12,975 bases of DNA from CAVPRW01 sp046727435 [NCBI: bacterium] (GCA_046727435.1 JBKPCR010000413.1:1-12975), one strand, 5' to 3'. Counted from the stretch's first letter, positions 1-7,918 are shown. Numbers and translations: made by a program. The notes: a model not told the origin generated them from the sequence alone.

Positions 1-768
1 ACGGGGTTGGACGTCATCCGCGGCGCGCGTATCAAGGAGGCCGGCCACGGCGGGCAGGTGCTGCTCTCCAAGTCGACCGCCGCTTTGATCGAAGACGCGC
101 TCATCGACGGCTTAAGCCTACGGGACCTCGGTCCGCATCGCCTCAAGGGCCTTCTCCGTCCCGAGCGCATCTTCCAGCTCATCATCCCGGACCTGCCGGC
201 CGACTTCCCACCCCTCCGGTCGCTGGATATGCGCGGGCGCGGGCGCCCCGGCCTTGCACCGGGGCGGGTGCTGACGACGGTGCTCTTCGTCGACATCGCT
301 GGCGCGGCGGAACGGCTCGTCGCGCTGGGCGACCGCCGCTGGCTGGAGGTGCAAGGGCAGTACAGCGCACTCGTCCGCCAGGAGCTGGCCCGCCACGGCG
401 GCGAGGAGGTCAACATCGTCGGGGACCAGACCCTCGCCGTCTTTGACAGTACGGCCGCCGGCATCCGCTGCGGGTACGCGATCCGCGATGCCATGCAGGG
501 ACTCGGGATGGCGGTGCGGGTCGGTATCCACGCCGGGGAGGTCGAGTATGACGACAGGATCATCAGCGGCCTCACGGTCTTCACGGGCATTCGCATCACG
601 GGGGCCGCCCGGCCCGGCGAGGTCCTCGTGTCCCACACCGTCACGGAGCTGGTGGCTGGGTCCGGCATCACCTTCACGGATCGGGGGATACACCGCTTCA
701 AGGGGCTCCCAGGGGAGTGGCGGCTCTTGACGCCCGACGTCCCAGCGGTGAGTGTATCCACGTCATAA
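1..768 (+). CDS. Tandem class III adenylate/guanylate cyclase-domain protein, 3' part
   Basis: The frame is open to the left edge, so the start is outside the window; the TTG at 7 is internal. The first ~70 residues match the end of a class III nucleotide cyclase domain (the GLDV..ARI helix, GGQVLLS, and DLGPHRLKGL followed by RPERIFQL). A second cyclase domain follows at about residues 88-242, counting from base 7. It has the metal-binding Asp of LFVDIAG (D96), the second metal Asp in IVGD (D140), and the GIRI Arg (R196) where the transition-state Arg is expected. The usual substrate-selecting Lys before the GD pair is Asn (N136), and the usual GDG reads GDQ. This second copy may therefore be weakly active or regulatory. 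Proteins of this family often carry further ATPase or TPR modules; none is visible here. The role would be cAMP/cGMP signalling in the cytoplasm. The family call is firm; activity is unknown. Confidence 0.85.
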   Translation, partial: TGLDVIRGARIKEAGHGGQVLLSKSTAALIEDALIDGLSLRDLGPHRLKGLLRPERIFQLIIPDLPADFPPLRSLDMRGRGRPGLAPGRVLTTVLFVDIAGAAERLVALGDRRWLEVQGQYSALVRQELARHGGEEVNIVGDQTLAVFDSTAAGIRCGYAIRDAMQGLGMAVRVGIHAGEVEYDDRIISGLTVFTGIRITGAARPGEVLVSHTVTELVAGSGITFTDRGIHRFKGLPGEWRLLTPDVPAVSVSTS

Positions 769-971
769 CGCTCCGGAAGCGGCTGACGGGCGACGTTGGG
801 GGCCGAGGCAGCGGGGTAGGCAGCGGATGGCAGCCGATCCATCGAACGTCATGATCGCTCGGCCCGACGTCCACCGGCGTGTCCAGGAGGTCTGCCCCGG
901 CTGAAGCCACCGTGGTTATGGGCAACATCGCCTCTGAATGCCCTCTCCACGTTGCTTTGGAGGGTTGTGGT

Positions 972-1841
972 ATGTACATCCGGCGCTTTCCCAACAATCC
1001 GGCGATCCGCCCCCACATGGACGATCGCATGGGCGACCACATCAACGGCCCCTCGCTCATCCACGTCCCGGAATGGGTCGAGCAGCCGCTAGGGCGGTAC
1101 TACCTGTACTTCTCCCACCACGATGGCCGCTCTATCCGGCAGGCCTCCAGCGACGCGCTGCAGAGCCCCTGGACGACCTACCGAGATGGGGTGTTGCCAC
1201 TGCGGGAGGCGGGCTTTGCCGGCCATGTGGCCTCGCCGGACGTGCACGTCGACCACGCCCAGCGCCAGATCCGTCTCTACTACTACGGCTCGGATACGCC
1301 CAGCGGTGGGGGCGGGGAGCAGGCCACGCGGGTCGCCCTCTCCGCCGATGGGCTGCATTTTACCGCCCGAGCTGAGACGTTGGGCCGGCCCTACTTCCGG
1401 GTGTTCCACTGGGACGGGTATGACTATGCGTTGGCCATGCCCGGCGTGTTCTCCCGCTCGCGCGACGGCCTGCGCGACTTTGCCGAGGGGCCACCCCTGT
1501 GCACACGTCACATGCGGCATACGGCGCTCATGCTCGAGGGGTCTCTCCTCTCCGTGTTCTACACCAACGCGGGCGACTGCCCGGAGCGCATCCTCCTCTC
1601 GACCATCGACCTGACCCCCGATTGGCAGAGCTGGACGGCGTCAGCGCCCGTGGTGGTGCTTGAGCCCGAGCATGATTATGAAGGCGGACACCTGCCGCGG
1701 GTGCCCTCCGCCCGGGGCCTAGTCAGCGAGCCCATGTGTCAGTCGCGCGACCCCGCGATCTTTCGTGAGCACGGTCACACTGACCTGCTCTACGCCGTGG
1801 CGGGTGAACGCGGGATTGCCATCGCCGAACTCATGGCCTAG
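972..1841 (+). CDS. Five-bladed beta-propeller glycoside hydrolase-like protein
   Basis: The product has 289 residues. I chose the ATG at 972 because GGAGGG lies at 959-964, seven bases before it; a longer GTG start at 879 has no such site and would add 31 residues without family character. The protein resembles the GH43/GH32-type propeller fold: an opening with NGPSLI..P followed by GRYYLYFSHH, a repeated pattern of short aromatic beta strands, a HVASPDVHVD strand with acidic residues, and a closing RDPAIF...LLYAVAG...GIAIAEL blade. No signal peptide or membrane segment is seen, so it is probably cytoplasmic. Substrate and activity cannot be told from sequence, and I cannot assign a catalytic acid/base pair with confidence. 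It stands alone, with about 200 non-coding bases upstream and 140 downstream, and no sugar transporter or regulator nearby. Confidence 0.72.
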   Translation: MYIRRFPNNPAIRPHMDDRMGDHINGPSLIHVPEWVEQPLGRYYLYFSHHDGRSIRQASSDALQSPWTTYRDGVLPLREAGFAGHVASPDVHVDHAQRQIRLYYYGSDTPSGGGGEQATRVALSADGLHFTARAETLGRPYFRVFHWDGYDYALAMPGVFSRSRDGLRDFAEGPPLCTRHMRHTALMLEGSLLSVFYTNAGDCPERILLSTIDLTPDWQSWTASAPVVVLEPEHDYEGGHLPRVPSARGLVSEPMCQSRDPAIFREHGHTDLLYAVAGERGIAIAELMA

Positions 1842-1981
1842 CCAGCCTTCCAGGGAACGGCTCCATGCGTGGGAGAAGGCGATCCAGACACATTGGACCG
1901 TCCCTTCCAGTGGTACGGCCGTGGAACGGTGTAATCAGCCTCATACGGCCATGAAGCTGGCATCATACGGGAGAACCATCG

Positions 1982-2752
1982 ATGCACGATCGCGAGCGTG
2001 AAGACACCAGAGCATTGTGGAACCGCGTGGCGGATGACTGGCGGATACAGGTGGGTGACGACGGTGACGGCAACCGCCTCCTCAATTCCGACCCGGTGTT
2101 GTGGGCCTTTGCCGGCGACGTTAACGGGCGTACCGTGCTCGATGCCGGGTGCGGCACCGGGTATTTGTCGAAAAAGCTGCATGATCGGGGCGCTCGGGTC
2201 ATTGGCATTGACTTCTCCGTGCGTATGATCGCGATTGCCGGGAGACTGTATCCCGAGATCGACTTCCGGGTGGATGACTGCGCCGCACTGCACACCATCG
2301 CGGACGAGCATGTTGACCTGGTAGTTTCCAACTATGTGCTCATGGATACCCCTGATCTCCGGGACACGATAGCCGCGTTCCACCGCGTGCTGAAACCCGG
2401 CGGGGTGGCCGTGCTGGTCTTCTCGCATCCGTGCTTTCCCCAGGAGCGGGCCACCGTGTCGGACGACGGCGACGAGATCTGTTATCGATGGAACTTCCCG
2501 TACTTCGAGTCGAGGACCTGTACCGATCCGCCGTGGGCCCATTTCACCTCGGAGTTTATCTGGTTTCACCGGCCGCTGTCGGACTACTGGAAGACCTTCA
2601 TGGCGGCAGGGTTTGTCGTGGTCGATTTTGAGGAGCCGAGGGTGACGGCCGACCGCTCTCACCTCGCCAAGACCGCACGCGGACTCAAGAACAGTCAGAC
2701 CCGTCCCTATTCGGTGGCGTTCAAACTGCAGAAGATGTATACGTCCCCATAA
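1982..2752 (+). CDS. Class I SAM-dependent methyltransferase
   Basis: The protein has 256 residues. It carries the Rossmann-fold methyltransferase motifs in order: motif I VLDAGCGTGYL at residues 52-62, the acidic end of strand 2 in GIDFS near residue 79, a DDCAAL loop (motif II region), and DLVVSNYVLMD followed by FHRVLKPGG near residues 114-150. This matches the Methyltransf_11 type, which transfers a methyl group from SAM to a small molecule. The acceptor cannot be predicted. The C-terminal third is rich in aromatic residues and probably forms the acceptor pocket. The start at 1982 is supported by CGGGAGA about seven bases upstream. The next gene begins 48 bases after the stop, so the pair could share a transcript. 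A divergent 274-residue reading frame on the other strand is only a shadow of this gene. Confidence 0.88.
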   Translation: MHDREREDTRALWNRVADDWRIQVGDDGDGNRLLNSDPVLWAFAGDVNGRTVLDAGCGTGYLSKKLHDRGARVIGIDFSVRMIAIAGRLYPEIDFRVDDCAALHTIADEHVDLVVSNYVLMDTPDLRDTIAAFHRVLKPGGVAVLVFSHPCFPQERATVSDDGDEICYRWNFPYFESRTCTDPPWAHFTSEFIWFHRPLSDYWKTFMAAGFVVVDFEEPRVTADRSHLAKTARGLKNSQTRPYSVAFKLQKMYTSP

Positions 2753-2800
2753 CCACAGCGTTCAGCCTCATCGTACACCGTGTGCTGGAGGAGCCCATCG

Positions 2801-3559
2801 ATGGCAGACGATCGCATGCATGACACCTACAGTCGGCGGGTCAGGATCGAGGCGACGCCTGAAGCGATCACCATCGACACCGCAAAGACCGTGGTGCTTG
2901 TCGTCGACATGCCGCACGACTTCGGCGCCAAGGGCGGTATGTTCGACCGGGCGGGCATTGATCTGTCCATGATTCAACGGGCCGTCGGCCCCACCGCTAA
3001 AGTCCTAATTGCCGCCCGGCAGATGGGCATCCCGATCATCTATCTGAAGATGGGCTTCCGTCCCAATCTCTCGGACCATGGTCCCGCTAATCCTCCGAAC
3101 CGGCTGCGGCATCTGCGGTTCGGCGTCGGAGAAACGATACAAGCCCCGGACGGCACCGAGAGTCAGATGCTGATCCGCGACACCTGGAACACCGACATGC
3201 TTCCGGAACTGGCACCGCAGGCCAACGATGTCGTCCTCGACAAGCATCGCTTCAGCGGATTCTATCAAACCGACTTGGATCGTCTACTCAAAGAGCTCGG
3301 GATCACTTCAATCATTGTGACGGGATGTACCACGAGTATCTGCGTCGAGTCGACGGTCAGTGACGCCGTGTTCAGAGACGATACGTGTGTAGTACTCGAC
3401 CATTGTATGGGCGAGCCGATCGGGCATTGGCTGCCGCGAAGCCACCATGACGCCTCCCTCTTAGTCATCCAGGCACTGTTCGGCTGGGTGGCACGCTCGG
3501 ATGCCTTCATCAAGGCTCTCGAACGGCCACTGATCGCCGCGACACCGGAACCACGATAA
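2801..3559 (+). CDS. Isochorismatase-family cysteine hydrolase, RutB-like
   Basis: The protein has 252 residues. It belongs to the cysteine hydrolase family that includes isochorismatase, N-carbamoylsarcosine amidase and RutB. The catalytic triad is visible: Asp36 in LVVDMPHDF, Lys148 in LDKHRFSGF and Cys181 in TTSICVES. The N-terminal strand, the AKGG.FD.AG segment, the SGF.QT.LD stretch and the closing FGWV all fit RutB-type ureidoacrylate/peroxyureidoacrylate amidohydrolases better than isochorismatase proper. No other rut (pyrimidine degradation) gene is in the window, so the real substrate stays open. The start at 2801 is preferred because GGAGGAG lies at 2787-2793; an upstream in-frame start at 2780 overlaps that site. 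It lies 48 bases downstream of the methyltransferase gene and may be co-transcribed with it. Confidence 0.87.
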   Translation: MADDRMHDTYSRRVRIEATPEAITIDTAKTVVLVVDMPHDFGAKGGMFDRAGIDLSMIQRAVGPTAKVLIAARQMGIPIIYLKMGFRPNLSDHGPANPPNRLRHLRFGVGETIQAPDGTESQMLIRDTWNTDMLPELAPQANDVVLDKHRFSGFYQTDLDRLLKELGITSIIVTGCTTSICVESTVSDAVFRDDTCVVLDHCMGEPIGHWLPRSHHDASLLVIQALFGWVARSDAFIKALERPLIAATPEPR

Positions 3560-3635
3560 CGACTGAGCGCAGCGTGGCCATCAACAGGCGGCTGCACGTT
3601 TCGGCTTCCTTAACCCCATAGAGGAGCATGATCCC

Positions 3636-4070
3636 ATGCAGATCGGCATCTCGTTGTTCAATAACTGGGGCATCGAGGATGTGCAGGCCCTGGTGCAACT
3701 CGCCGTCCGAGCTGAAACGTTAGGGTTTGCCTCGGTGTGGGTGCACGACCACGTCTTTAATGCCGGCCATGTGTTCCGCCGCATCGGGTATCGGCCCTAT
3801 TACGAGCCCCTGACCCTCCTCAGCTATGTAGCCGCCCGCACCGAGCGCGTGGGCTTGGGCACCTCGGTGCTGGTGCTGCCGTATCACAATCCGATCCGGC
3901 TCGCCAAAACTGCCGCCACCTTGGACGTGCTGAGTGGCGGCCGGGTGATGCTGGGAGTGGGCGTCGGCGCGGTTCCGCTGCTCGCCATCTCCGGCCAGAC
4001 GGACCAAATGACGGAGATCCTCCCGGCGATGGACCTGCTGGCTCGGGAGGTGCTGCCGGCGTTCCGCTAA
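3636..4070 (+). CDS. Luciferase-like (LLM) flavin/F420 oxidoreductase, internally deleted
   Basis: The 144-residue product begins like a complete luciferase-like monooxygenase: MQIGISLF, an AETLGFASVWVHDH barrel segment, YEPLTLLSYVAARTERVGLGTSVLVLPYHNP and TLDVLSGGR..LGVGVG at residues 95-111. Family members then run for about 150-200 more residues. Here the sequence passes straight from GVGVGAV to a tail, MDLLAREVLPAFR, that looks like the natural family C-terminus. This suggests an in-frame deletion near 3966-3980 rather than simple truncation. The start at 3636 has GAGGAG at 3621-3626, nine bases upstream. Most of the (beta/alpha)8 barrel is missing, so ordinary flavin or F420 oxidoreductase activity is unlikely. 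It may be a relic that still has translation signals, or an assembly artefact. Confidence 0.75.
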   Translation: MQIGISLFNNWGIEDVQALVQLAVRAETLGFASVWVHDHVFNAGHVFRRIGYRPYYEPLTLLSYVAARTERVGLGTSVLVLPYHNPIRLAKTAATLDVLSGGRVMLGVGVGAVPLLAISGQTDQMTEILPAMDLLAREVLPAFR

Positions 4071-4237
4071 CGCCACATGCCAGCGATCGTGCACGAGACC
4101 ACAGGATGTGGGCAGCCGCTTCAGCCGTGCCCGAATCCTGGCATACGGCGACACGTCCACACCTGCGGCACGAGCCATGACACCAACGGCGCTCTGCCGC
4201 ACAGCCCAGCCTCCACACCCGTAGAGGAGCAATGGCG

Positions 4238-4456
4238 ATGAACGTCTTTTCCACCATCCTCGGCCTCATGGCACTGGCCATCGCCCTGGTCGGCTTTATC
4301 CCACTCCTCGGGTGGCTGAACTGGTTCGCGATTCCTCTGGCGGTCGTGGGGTTGGTGCTGGGGCTGCTGAGCCAGAAGACCAGCGGACGGAACGTCAATC
4401 TCGTGGTGCTGGCACTGGCGATCATCCGGCTAGCGCTGGGGGGCGGCATTTTGTAG
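4238..4456 (+). CDS. Small two-helix membrane protein
   Basis: The product has 72 residues from ATG 4238 (74 from the in-frame ATG at 4232). I prefer 4238 because GAGGAG at 4224-4229 is eight bases from it but only two from 4232. The protein is almost wholly hydrophobic: helix one covers about residues 5-25, a PLLGWLNWF turn leads into a second long helix to about residue 45, then a short polar loop (SQKTSGRN) and a third hydrophobic stretch ending LALGGGIL. Small proteins with this WLNW...GLI/LGL...RL.LGGGI pattern are widespread in bacteria, and I know of no function for them. It would sit in the inner membrane. It follows the deleted LLM gene after a 167-base gap and shares a near-identical leader (TAGAGGAGCA) with it. 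Confidence 0.78.
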   Translation: MNVFSTILGLMALAIALVGFIPLLGWLNWFAIPLAVVGLVLGLLSQKTSGRNVNLVVLALAIIRLALGGGIL

Positions 4457-4898
4457 GTCATGGCCTGCCATGCGTCATGATGCGATGGGATAGCGGAGCA
4501 TATGCCTGCATGAGCACCAATCGCTTGACCTCATTCGCACACCAAAAATACCTCAATCTGGAAACCTCCTGGAAGACAGGCACGCCCGTGGCCACTCCGG
4601 TATAGTGTGCCGGCGCTCATGGACGATTGGCAACCTCCACAGCGTACATTTCGGTCGAGGGCTGTCGACACCGTATGCGACGCGAAGAGCCGCCTGACGA
4701 CCGGGTGCGCTGGCGATTGATGCGTGTCGATGGCCCAACCAAGATGGATCGATCGGCCGCACGATACTCAGGCCCAGTGGACGGTCACACCACCAGCGAT
4801 GACACCGTCATTGAGGTGGGGTGGAGGATGGTGGTACCCTCAGAAGGGATCGCTTCCACCGGAAGCTGAATGATTGTGACATGCCGCTCGAGAGGGAT
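4457..4898. other. Non-coding stretch between membrane protein and GNAT genes
   Basis: About 440 bases hold no reading frame that I can connect to a family. Reading frames here are short and start with rare codons. A TATAGT hexamer at 4601-4606 resembles a -10 box but has no matching -35 about 17 bases upstream. A small near-palindrome (CATGGC..GCCATG) lies just after the membrane protein gene, without a T tract, so I do not call a terminator. Part of the right end may belong to the GNAT gene if an upstream start is used. Confidence 0.4.
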
Positions 4899-5399
4899 AT
4901 GACTGCCGATTATGTGCGCTTCACCCATGCCACCCGTGAAGATGCCGCCCGTGTCCACGGCATCACCCAGACGGCCTATGTTGAATATCGTGGGGTATTG
5001 GACCCGCCGTCGGGGGTTGATCGTGAGGGCGTAGCCGATGTGGAGCGTGCTCTGGATCACGGTGGAGCGGTGTTGGCGTGGATCGATGACCACGCAGTCG
5101 CGGCTGTCCGTTTTCAAGCCGCGGTCGATCACTTGGCTGTTGAGCGGCTCGCCGTCATCCCCACCGCCAGGGGTCAGGGGATTGCCCGAGCGTTGCTCGC
5201 GTATCTTGAAGACCTCGCTCACCACTCCCATCTGCCCGACGTGCGTCTGGGGGTGCGGCTATCCTTACCCAGGAATGTTGAGCTCTATCGTCGCCTGGGG
5301 CACCATGTCCTCAGCGTGCACCCCTACCCGGGAGGCACGGACACATGGGCCTTGCTGACGAAGTCGGTGGATGGTGTCGCGCAAGGCGGGTCAGGCTGA
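4899..5399 (+). CDS. GNAT-family N-acetyltransferase
   Basis: The product has 166 residues from ATG 4899. It shows the GNAT fold: an N-terminal VRFTHATREDAARVHGI segment, a central beta strand region AVLAWIDDHAVAAVRF, the beta4 strand VERLAVIP, and the acetyl-CoA pyrophosphate loop ARGQGIARALL (the R/Q-x-x-G-x-G/A motif), then ALLAYLEDLA and a C-terminal NVELYRRLGHHV strand-helix, all typical. It transfers an acetyl group from acetyl-CoA to an unknown amine. Start choice is uncertain: in-frame options are GTG 4821, ATG 4881 and ATG 4899. AGAGGG lies at 4891-4896, too close for ideal spacing from 4899, and 4881 has only GGAAG about 15 bases away. The domain itself begins near 4908. It converges with the DUF3987 gene on the other strand, 79 bases away. 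Confidence 0.85.
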   Translation: MTADYVRFTHATREDAARVHGITQTAYVEYRGVLDPPSGVDREGVADVERALDHGGAVLAWIDDHAVAAVRFQAAVDHLAVERLAVIPTARGQGIARALLAYLEDLAHHSHLPDVRLGVRLSLPRNVELYRRLGHHVLSVHPYPGGTDTWALLTKSVDGVAQGGSG

Positions 5400-5478
5400 A
5401 CGCTGGCGATGTGGCTGTGACGCGGTGCAGACGAGCACACTCCACGATCCCCATATCGGGTGACGTCAACGATACCAC

Positions 5479-6915
5479 TCACGATTCGGCAGGGGGATGC
5501 ACCACAAATACCCGCTGCGTCCTCCCACTGGGAAGCCGGCGCTCTCGAAGCTCCCCCTGCCCCAAATCCACGAGGTCCCCTAGCAGCTTGTCCGCCTGCG
5601 AGGCGCGGGTGAGGCCAGCCACCCGATGCCGTTGGAGATCGCGCACCGTACACGCCCCGCCATGAGCTTGGAGCCACCGGAGCGCCGTCTCGGCCCGCTG
5701 ATCGGCCCTGGTGCTCCGCAGACGCGCATAGACCCGTTGGGCATGCCCCTGAAAATAGCGGACCAGTTGCACAGCCCCGTGCACACTCAGCATGTCGACT
5801 GCCTCGTCCGCCTTTCCAGTGACCACATGACAGGCGTGGAGGATGAGAGCGAGTCGGGCCATCGTGCCTGGGAGCTTTGCATACACATCCCGCATGTCAT
5901 TAGGAAGATCAGGGTCGGCCAGCTGTGCATAGACGGCATTGACCCCCTGCACAAAGGCCGCCCGCCCCTGATGGGTCAGCGAGAGGGTGACGGGATGGGA
6001 CCCTTGGCGGGCGGCCGAGTCCCCCTCCGGTGCAAGCTGCCAGAGCGCCTCCAGGAGCTGTGTATACCCGGCCATCGTCGCCTCTGTGACACTGGTTTCC
6101 GTCCACCGCAGGGGCACCGGATCCGGGACGGCAAAGAGCAGCCGTGCCAGCAGCCCATCGCGCCGCCCGCGCGCATCCTCCAGATCGCTGATGACCTCGG
6201 TCGGGAGGCACCCCGTGACACACACAAACGGGTTCGGGACGACCGTGACCTCTTTCCGCGTCTTTCGGTTCACGAGAATGTCGGCTCCATTCCAGAGGCT
6301 GAGCCAATGTTGCCGATCATTGCCTTTTGAATTTTTATACATATTCATGCCTAAAATCCACCCCGTGAGTTCGTCCCGGACGAACAGGAGGCCGCGGGGA
6401 TGCTGGTGCAGCAGCTGGATCAGCGCCTCCAACATCGCATCAGTGGTATACAGTTGCGGCATCATCGGGGGGGATACCGGCGGCGTCTCGCCAGGATCGC
6501 CCGCAAGGGGGAGACCACCGGACGGCTGCACGTCATCGCCCTCCTCTGCTGGCCGAGCGCGCTGGGCCGCCGCCTGTAACTGCTGCTGGCGTTCCCGTAC
6601 GGGCTGCATCACCAAGGCCAACGCGGGCGATTTTTTACTCCCAGGATCGGCGACGACCGCGGTAAAAAGACGAGGACCTTCGTGCCAACCCGGTTTCACC
6701 TGCAATACGCGGCTGGTCCCAATGGCTGCGCCCAAGACGGCCAGCAGGGGCACCCCGACGAAATCCGCCGGACAGGGGAGCGCTTCCGCGACTTCCCAGA
6801 TGAACCGTCGTAATGGTGATGGGAAGACCTCCACCGGAAACCGCAGGGCGGCGGTCTGCCGCGCGACAATCGTGGGCTGGATTGGTCCGTGTTGGGATCT
6901 GGATCGTCTCGCCAT
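5479..6915 (-). CDS. DUF3987-family ATPase / primase-helicase-like protein
   Basis: The product has 478 residues from ATG 6915, chosen because GGGAG (bases 6923-6927 on the - strand) lies seven bases upstream; the frame stays open to 7020 but without a good site. It matches DUF3987 proteins: an N-terminal FPVEVFPSPLRRFI..VAEALPCP.DF segment, VKPGWHEGPRLFTAVVADPG, a Walker A-like GSKKS at about residues 92-96, a Walker B-like GLLFVRDEL near 175-183 (Asp181, Glu182), then the MNMYKNSKGNDRQHWLSLW region. A charged, low-complexity insert separates the two ATPase motifs. A C-terminal ~70-residue stretch (ALRWLQAHGG.CTVRDLQRH..) looks like a winged helix. Such proteins are common on prophages, plasmids and genomic islands, often beside primase domains; biochemical function is unproven. 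It is probably co-transcribed behind the gene at 7145-7534. Confidence 0.86.
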   Translation of the reverse strand: MARRSRSQHGPIQPTIVARQTAALRFPVEVFPSPLRRFIWEVAEALPCPADFVGVPLLAVLGAAIGTSRVLQVKPGWHEGPRLFTAVVADPGSKKSPALALVMQPVRERQQQLQAAAQRARPAEEGDDVQPSGGLPLAGDPGETPPVSPPMMPQLYTTDAMLEALIQLLHQHPRGLLFVRDELTGWILGMNMYKNSKGNDRQHWLSLWNGADILVNRKTRKEVTVVPNPFVCVTGCLPTEVISDLEDARGRRDGLLARLLFAVPDPVPLRWTETSVTEATMAGYTQLLEALWQLAPEGDSAARQGSHPVTLSLTHQGRAAFVQGVNAVYAQLADPDLPNDMRDVYAKLPGTMARLALILHACHVVTGKADEAVDMLSVHGAVQLVRYFQGHAQRVYARLRSTRADQRAETALRWLQAHGGACTVRDLQRHRVAGLTRASQADKLLGDLVDLGQGELRERRLPSGRTQRVFVVHPPAES

Positions 6916-7144
6916 ACATGTGCTCCCGTGTCGGATGCGGTGTGATCGTGAACCAGATAACGGCTCCCGGAGGTAGTCTGTCGGCAGAGCTGCGCGGTGC
7001 ATGCATACCTCACCCGACATGGCGGTGCCTGCCTACCTCGATCATGCTCGTGGTCGTCGGGCGCATCCGCCTCGACCACCGCGTGGCTGGACCGCCTGTG
7101 TGTCACGCGGCGACGGACAGACACGCCCTCGGTGTCCGTACTCC

Positions 7145-7534
7145 TCAGGAGATTGGCGAACACTTCCCGCGTAATGGGGGCGGATCGGACGGTGGCGCCA
7201 AGTAATCGTAGACGACCAGACCGAGGTTCAACAGGCCGAGGACCGCGAGGCGTGCCACGGGAGCGACATCAATGGGCTGTCCCTTCACCGCCGCACGGAT
7301 TACCGTAGCCACATCCGCGACCGAAACCTTGGAGAGTTCCTCGACGGTAGCCTCAACGATCTGGGTGGTGACCCAGTTGGCATCACGCGGGGTGTGCTGG
7401 ATCGGCTGGCTTGTATCCATCACATATGTCGTGGGCTGACGCGGTGTGCGTCGGCGCTTGGGAGGCACCGGAACAAGATCGATCTGTAGGGTATTGGCGG
7501 GTTTCCGCGGGCGTGGTTTTCGTGGGGTGGCCAT
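7145..7534 (-). CDS. Conserved-looking basic protein of unknown function upstream of DUF3987
   Basis: The product has 129 residues. ATG 7534 is preferred over a GTG nine bases upstream because AAGGAG lies eight bases before the ATG. I do not recognise the family. The first 35 residues are Pro/Arg/Lys-rich (TPRKPRPRKP, PPKRRRTPRQP), suggesting a disordered nucleic-acid-binding tail. The middle (residues 60-90) is predicted helical and ordered (TQIVEATVEELSKVSVADVATVIRAAV). Residues ~95-115 form a hydrophobic stretch (VARLAVLGLLNLGLVVYDYL) that is either a buried helix or a single membrane anchor. A Pro-rich tail follows. It precedes the DUF3987 gene by 229 bases on the same strand, so a joint role in the mobile element is a reasonable inference. 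Two inverted repeats lie just upstream. Confidence 0.62.
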   Translation of the reverse strand: MATPRKPRPRKPANTLQIDLVPVPPKRRRTPRQPTTYVMDTSQPIQHTPRDANWVTTQIVEATVEELSKVSVADVATVIRAAVKGQPIDVAPVARLAVLGLLNLGLVVYDYLAPPSDPPPLRGKCSPIS

Positions 7535-7586
7535 GGATGACACTCCTTCGTTGCTTTGGGTTGTACCAGCTGGTTGCTATACGCGA

Positions 7587-7635
7587 TGAGACCGCTGGCT
7601 CCGTCTCATGGGTAGAGGCGCCTAACGGTGGCGCC
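7587..7635. repeat. Two adjacent inverted repeats upstream of 7534
   Basis: TGAGAC at 7587-7592 pairs with GTCTCA at 7603-7608 (loop of 10), and GGCGCC at 7617-7622 pairs with GGCGCC at 7630-7635 (loop of 7). Both hairpins lie 53-101 bases upstream of the - strand start at 7534. No T tract follows on either strand, so an intrinsic terminator is not supported. Operator or leader structure is possible. Confidence 0.4.
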
Positions 7636-7903
7636 GTAATAAGTCCCCGCCCGGCTCCGTGGTGATGGACATGCACGCGGTCATCAGCGATCGGACCTGA
7701 TCGCGCCGGACCGCCGCGACACGCGATCGCCACCTCCATTAGCCGGGTCATAGCCGTACCATGTGCGGCAGGGAGGACATTCGCTGGCCGCAAGCACAGC
7801 TGTACAGTTGCCCACTATGCCGACGATGTGCATCGGTTGGCAAAGGGGAACCGTGGATGTTGCCTCGTGCGAGCGAAACCCGCCTACCTTCCGGAAGAAC
7901 CTC

Positions 7904-7918
7904 GGGTAGTAACTACCC
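7904..7918. repeat. 15-base dyad GGGTAGT-A-ACTACCC
   Basis: Two perfect 7-base arms flank a single A. With so small a centre it is more like a protein-binding operator than a hairpin. It lies about 87 bases past the stop of the small membrane gene and 370 bases upstream of the gene starting at 7534. No linked regulator gene is seen in the window. Confidence 0.35.

Noticed and set aside
1838-2662. 274-residue - strand reading frame
   Set aside because: It lies opposite the methyltransferase gene, which has clear motifs; this frame has no family character and is a GC-driven shadow.
3720-4232. 170-residue - strand reading frame
   Set aside because: Antisense to the LLM gene with no recognisable motif or ribosome site.
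4601-4606. TATAGT as a -10 box
   Set aside because: No -35 match 16-18 bases upstream and no supported gene directly downstream.
972-5399. Integron gene-cassette array
   Set aside because: The gene types and spacing are suggestive, but I found no attC-like sites with GTTRRRY and matching ends in the gaps, and the integrase is distant and of XerC/D type without an IntI-like setting.
5626-6976. Long + strand frames over the DUF3987 gene
   Set aside because: The - strand product shows ordered family motifs through this whole interval, so these are shadows.
6696-7163. 155-residue - strand frame starting GTG 7163
   Set aside because: Most of it overlaps the DUF3987 gene in another frame; composition is Arg/Ser/His-rich as expected of a shadow.
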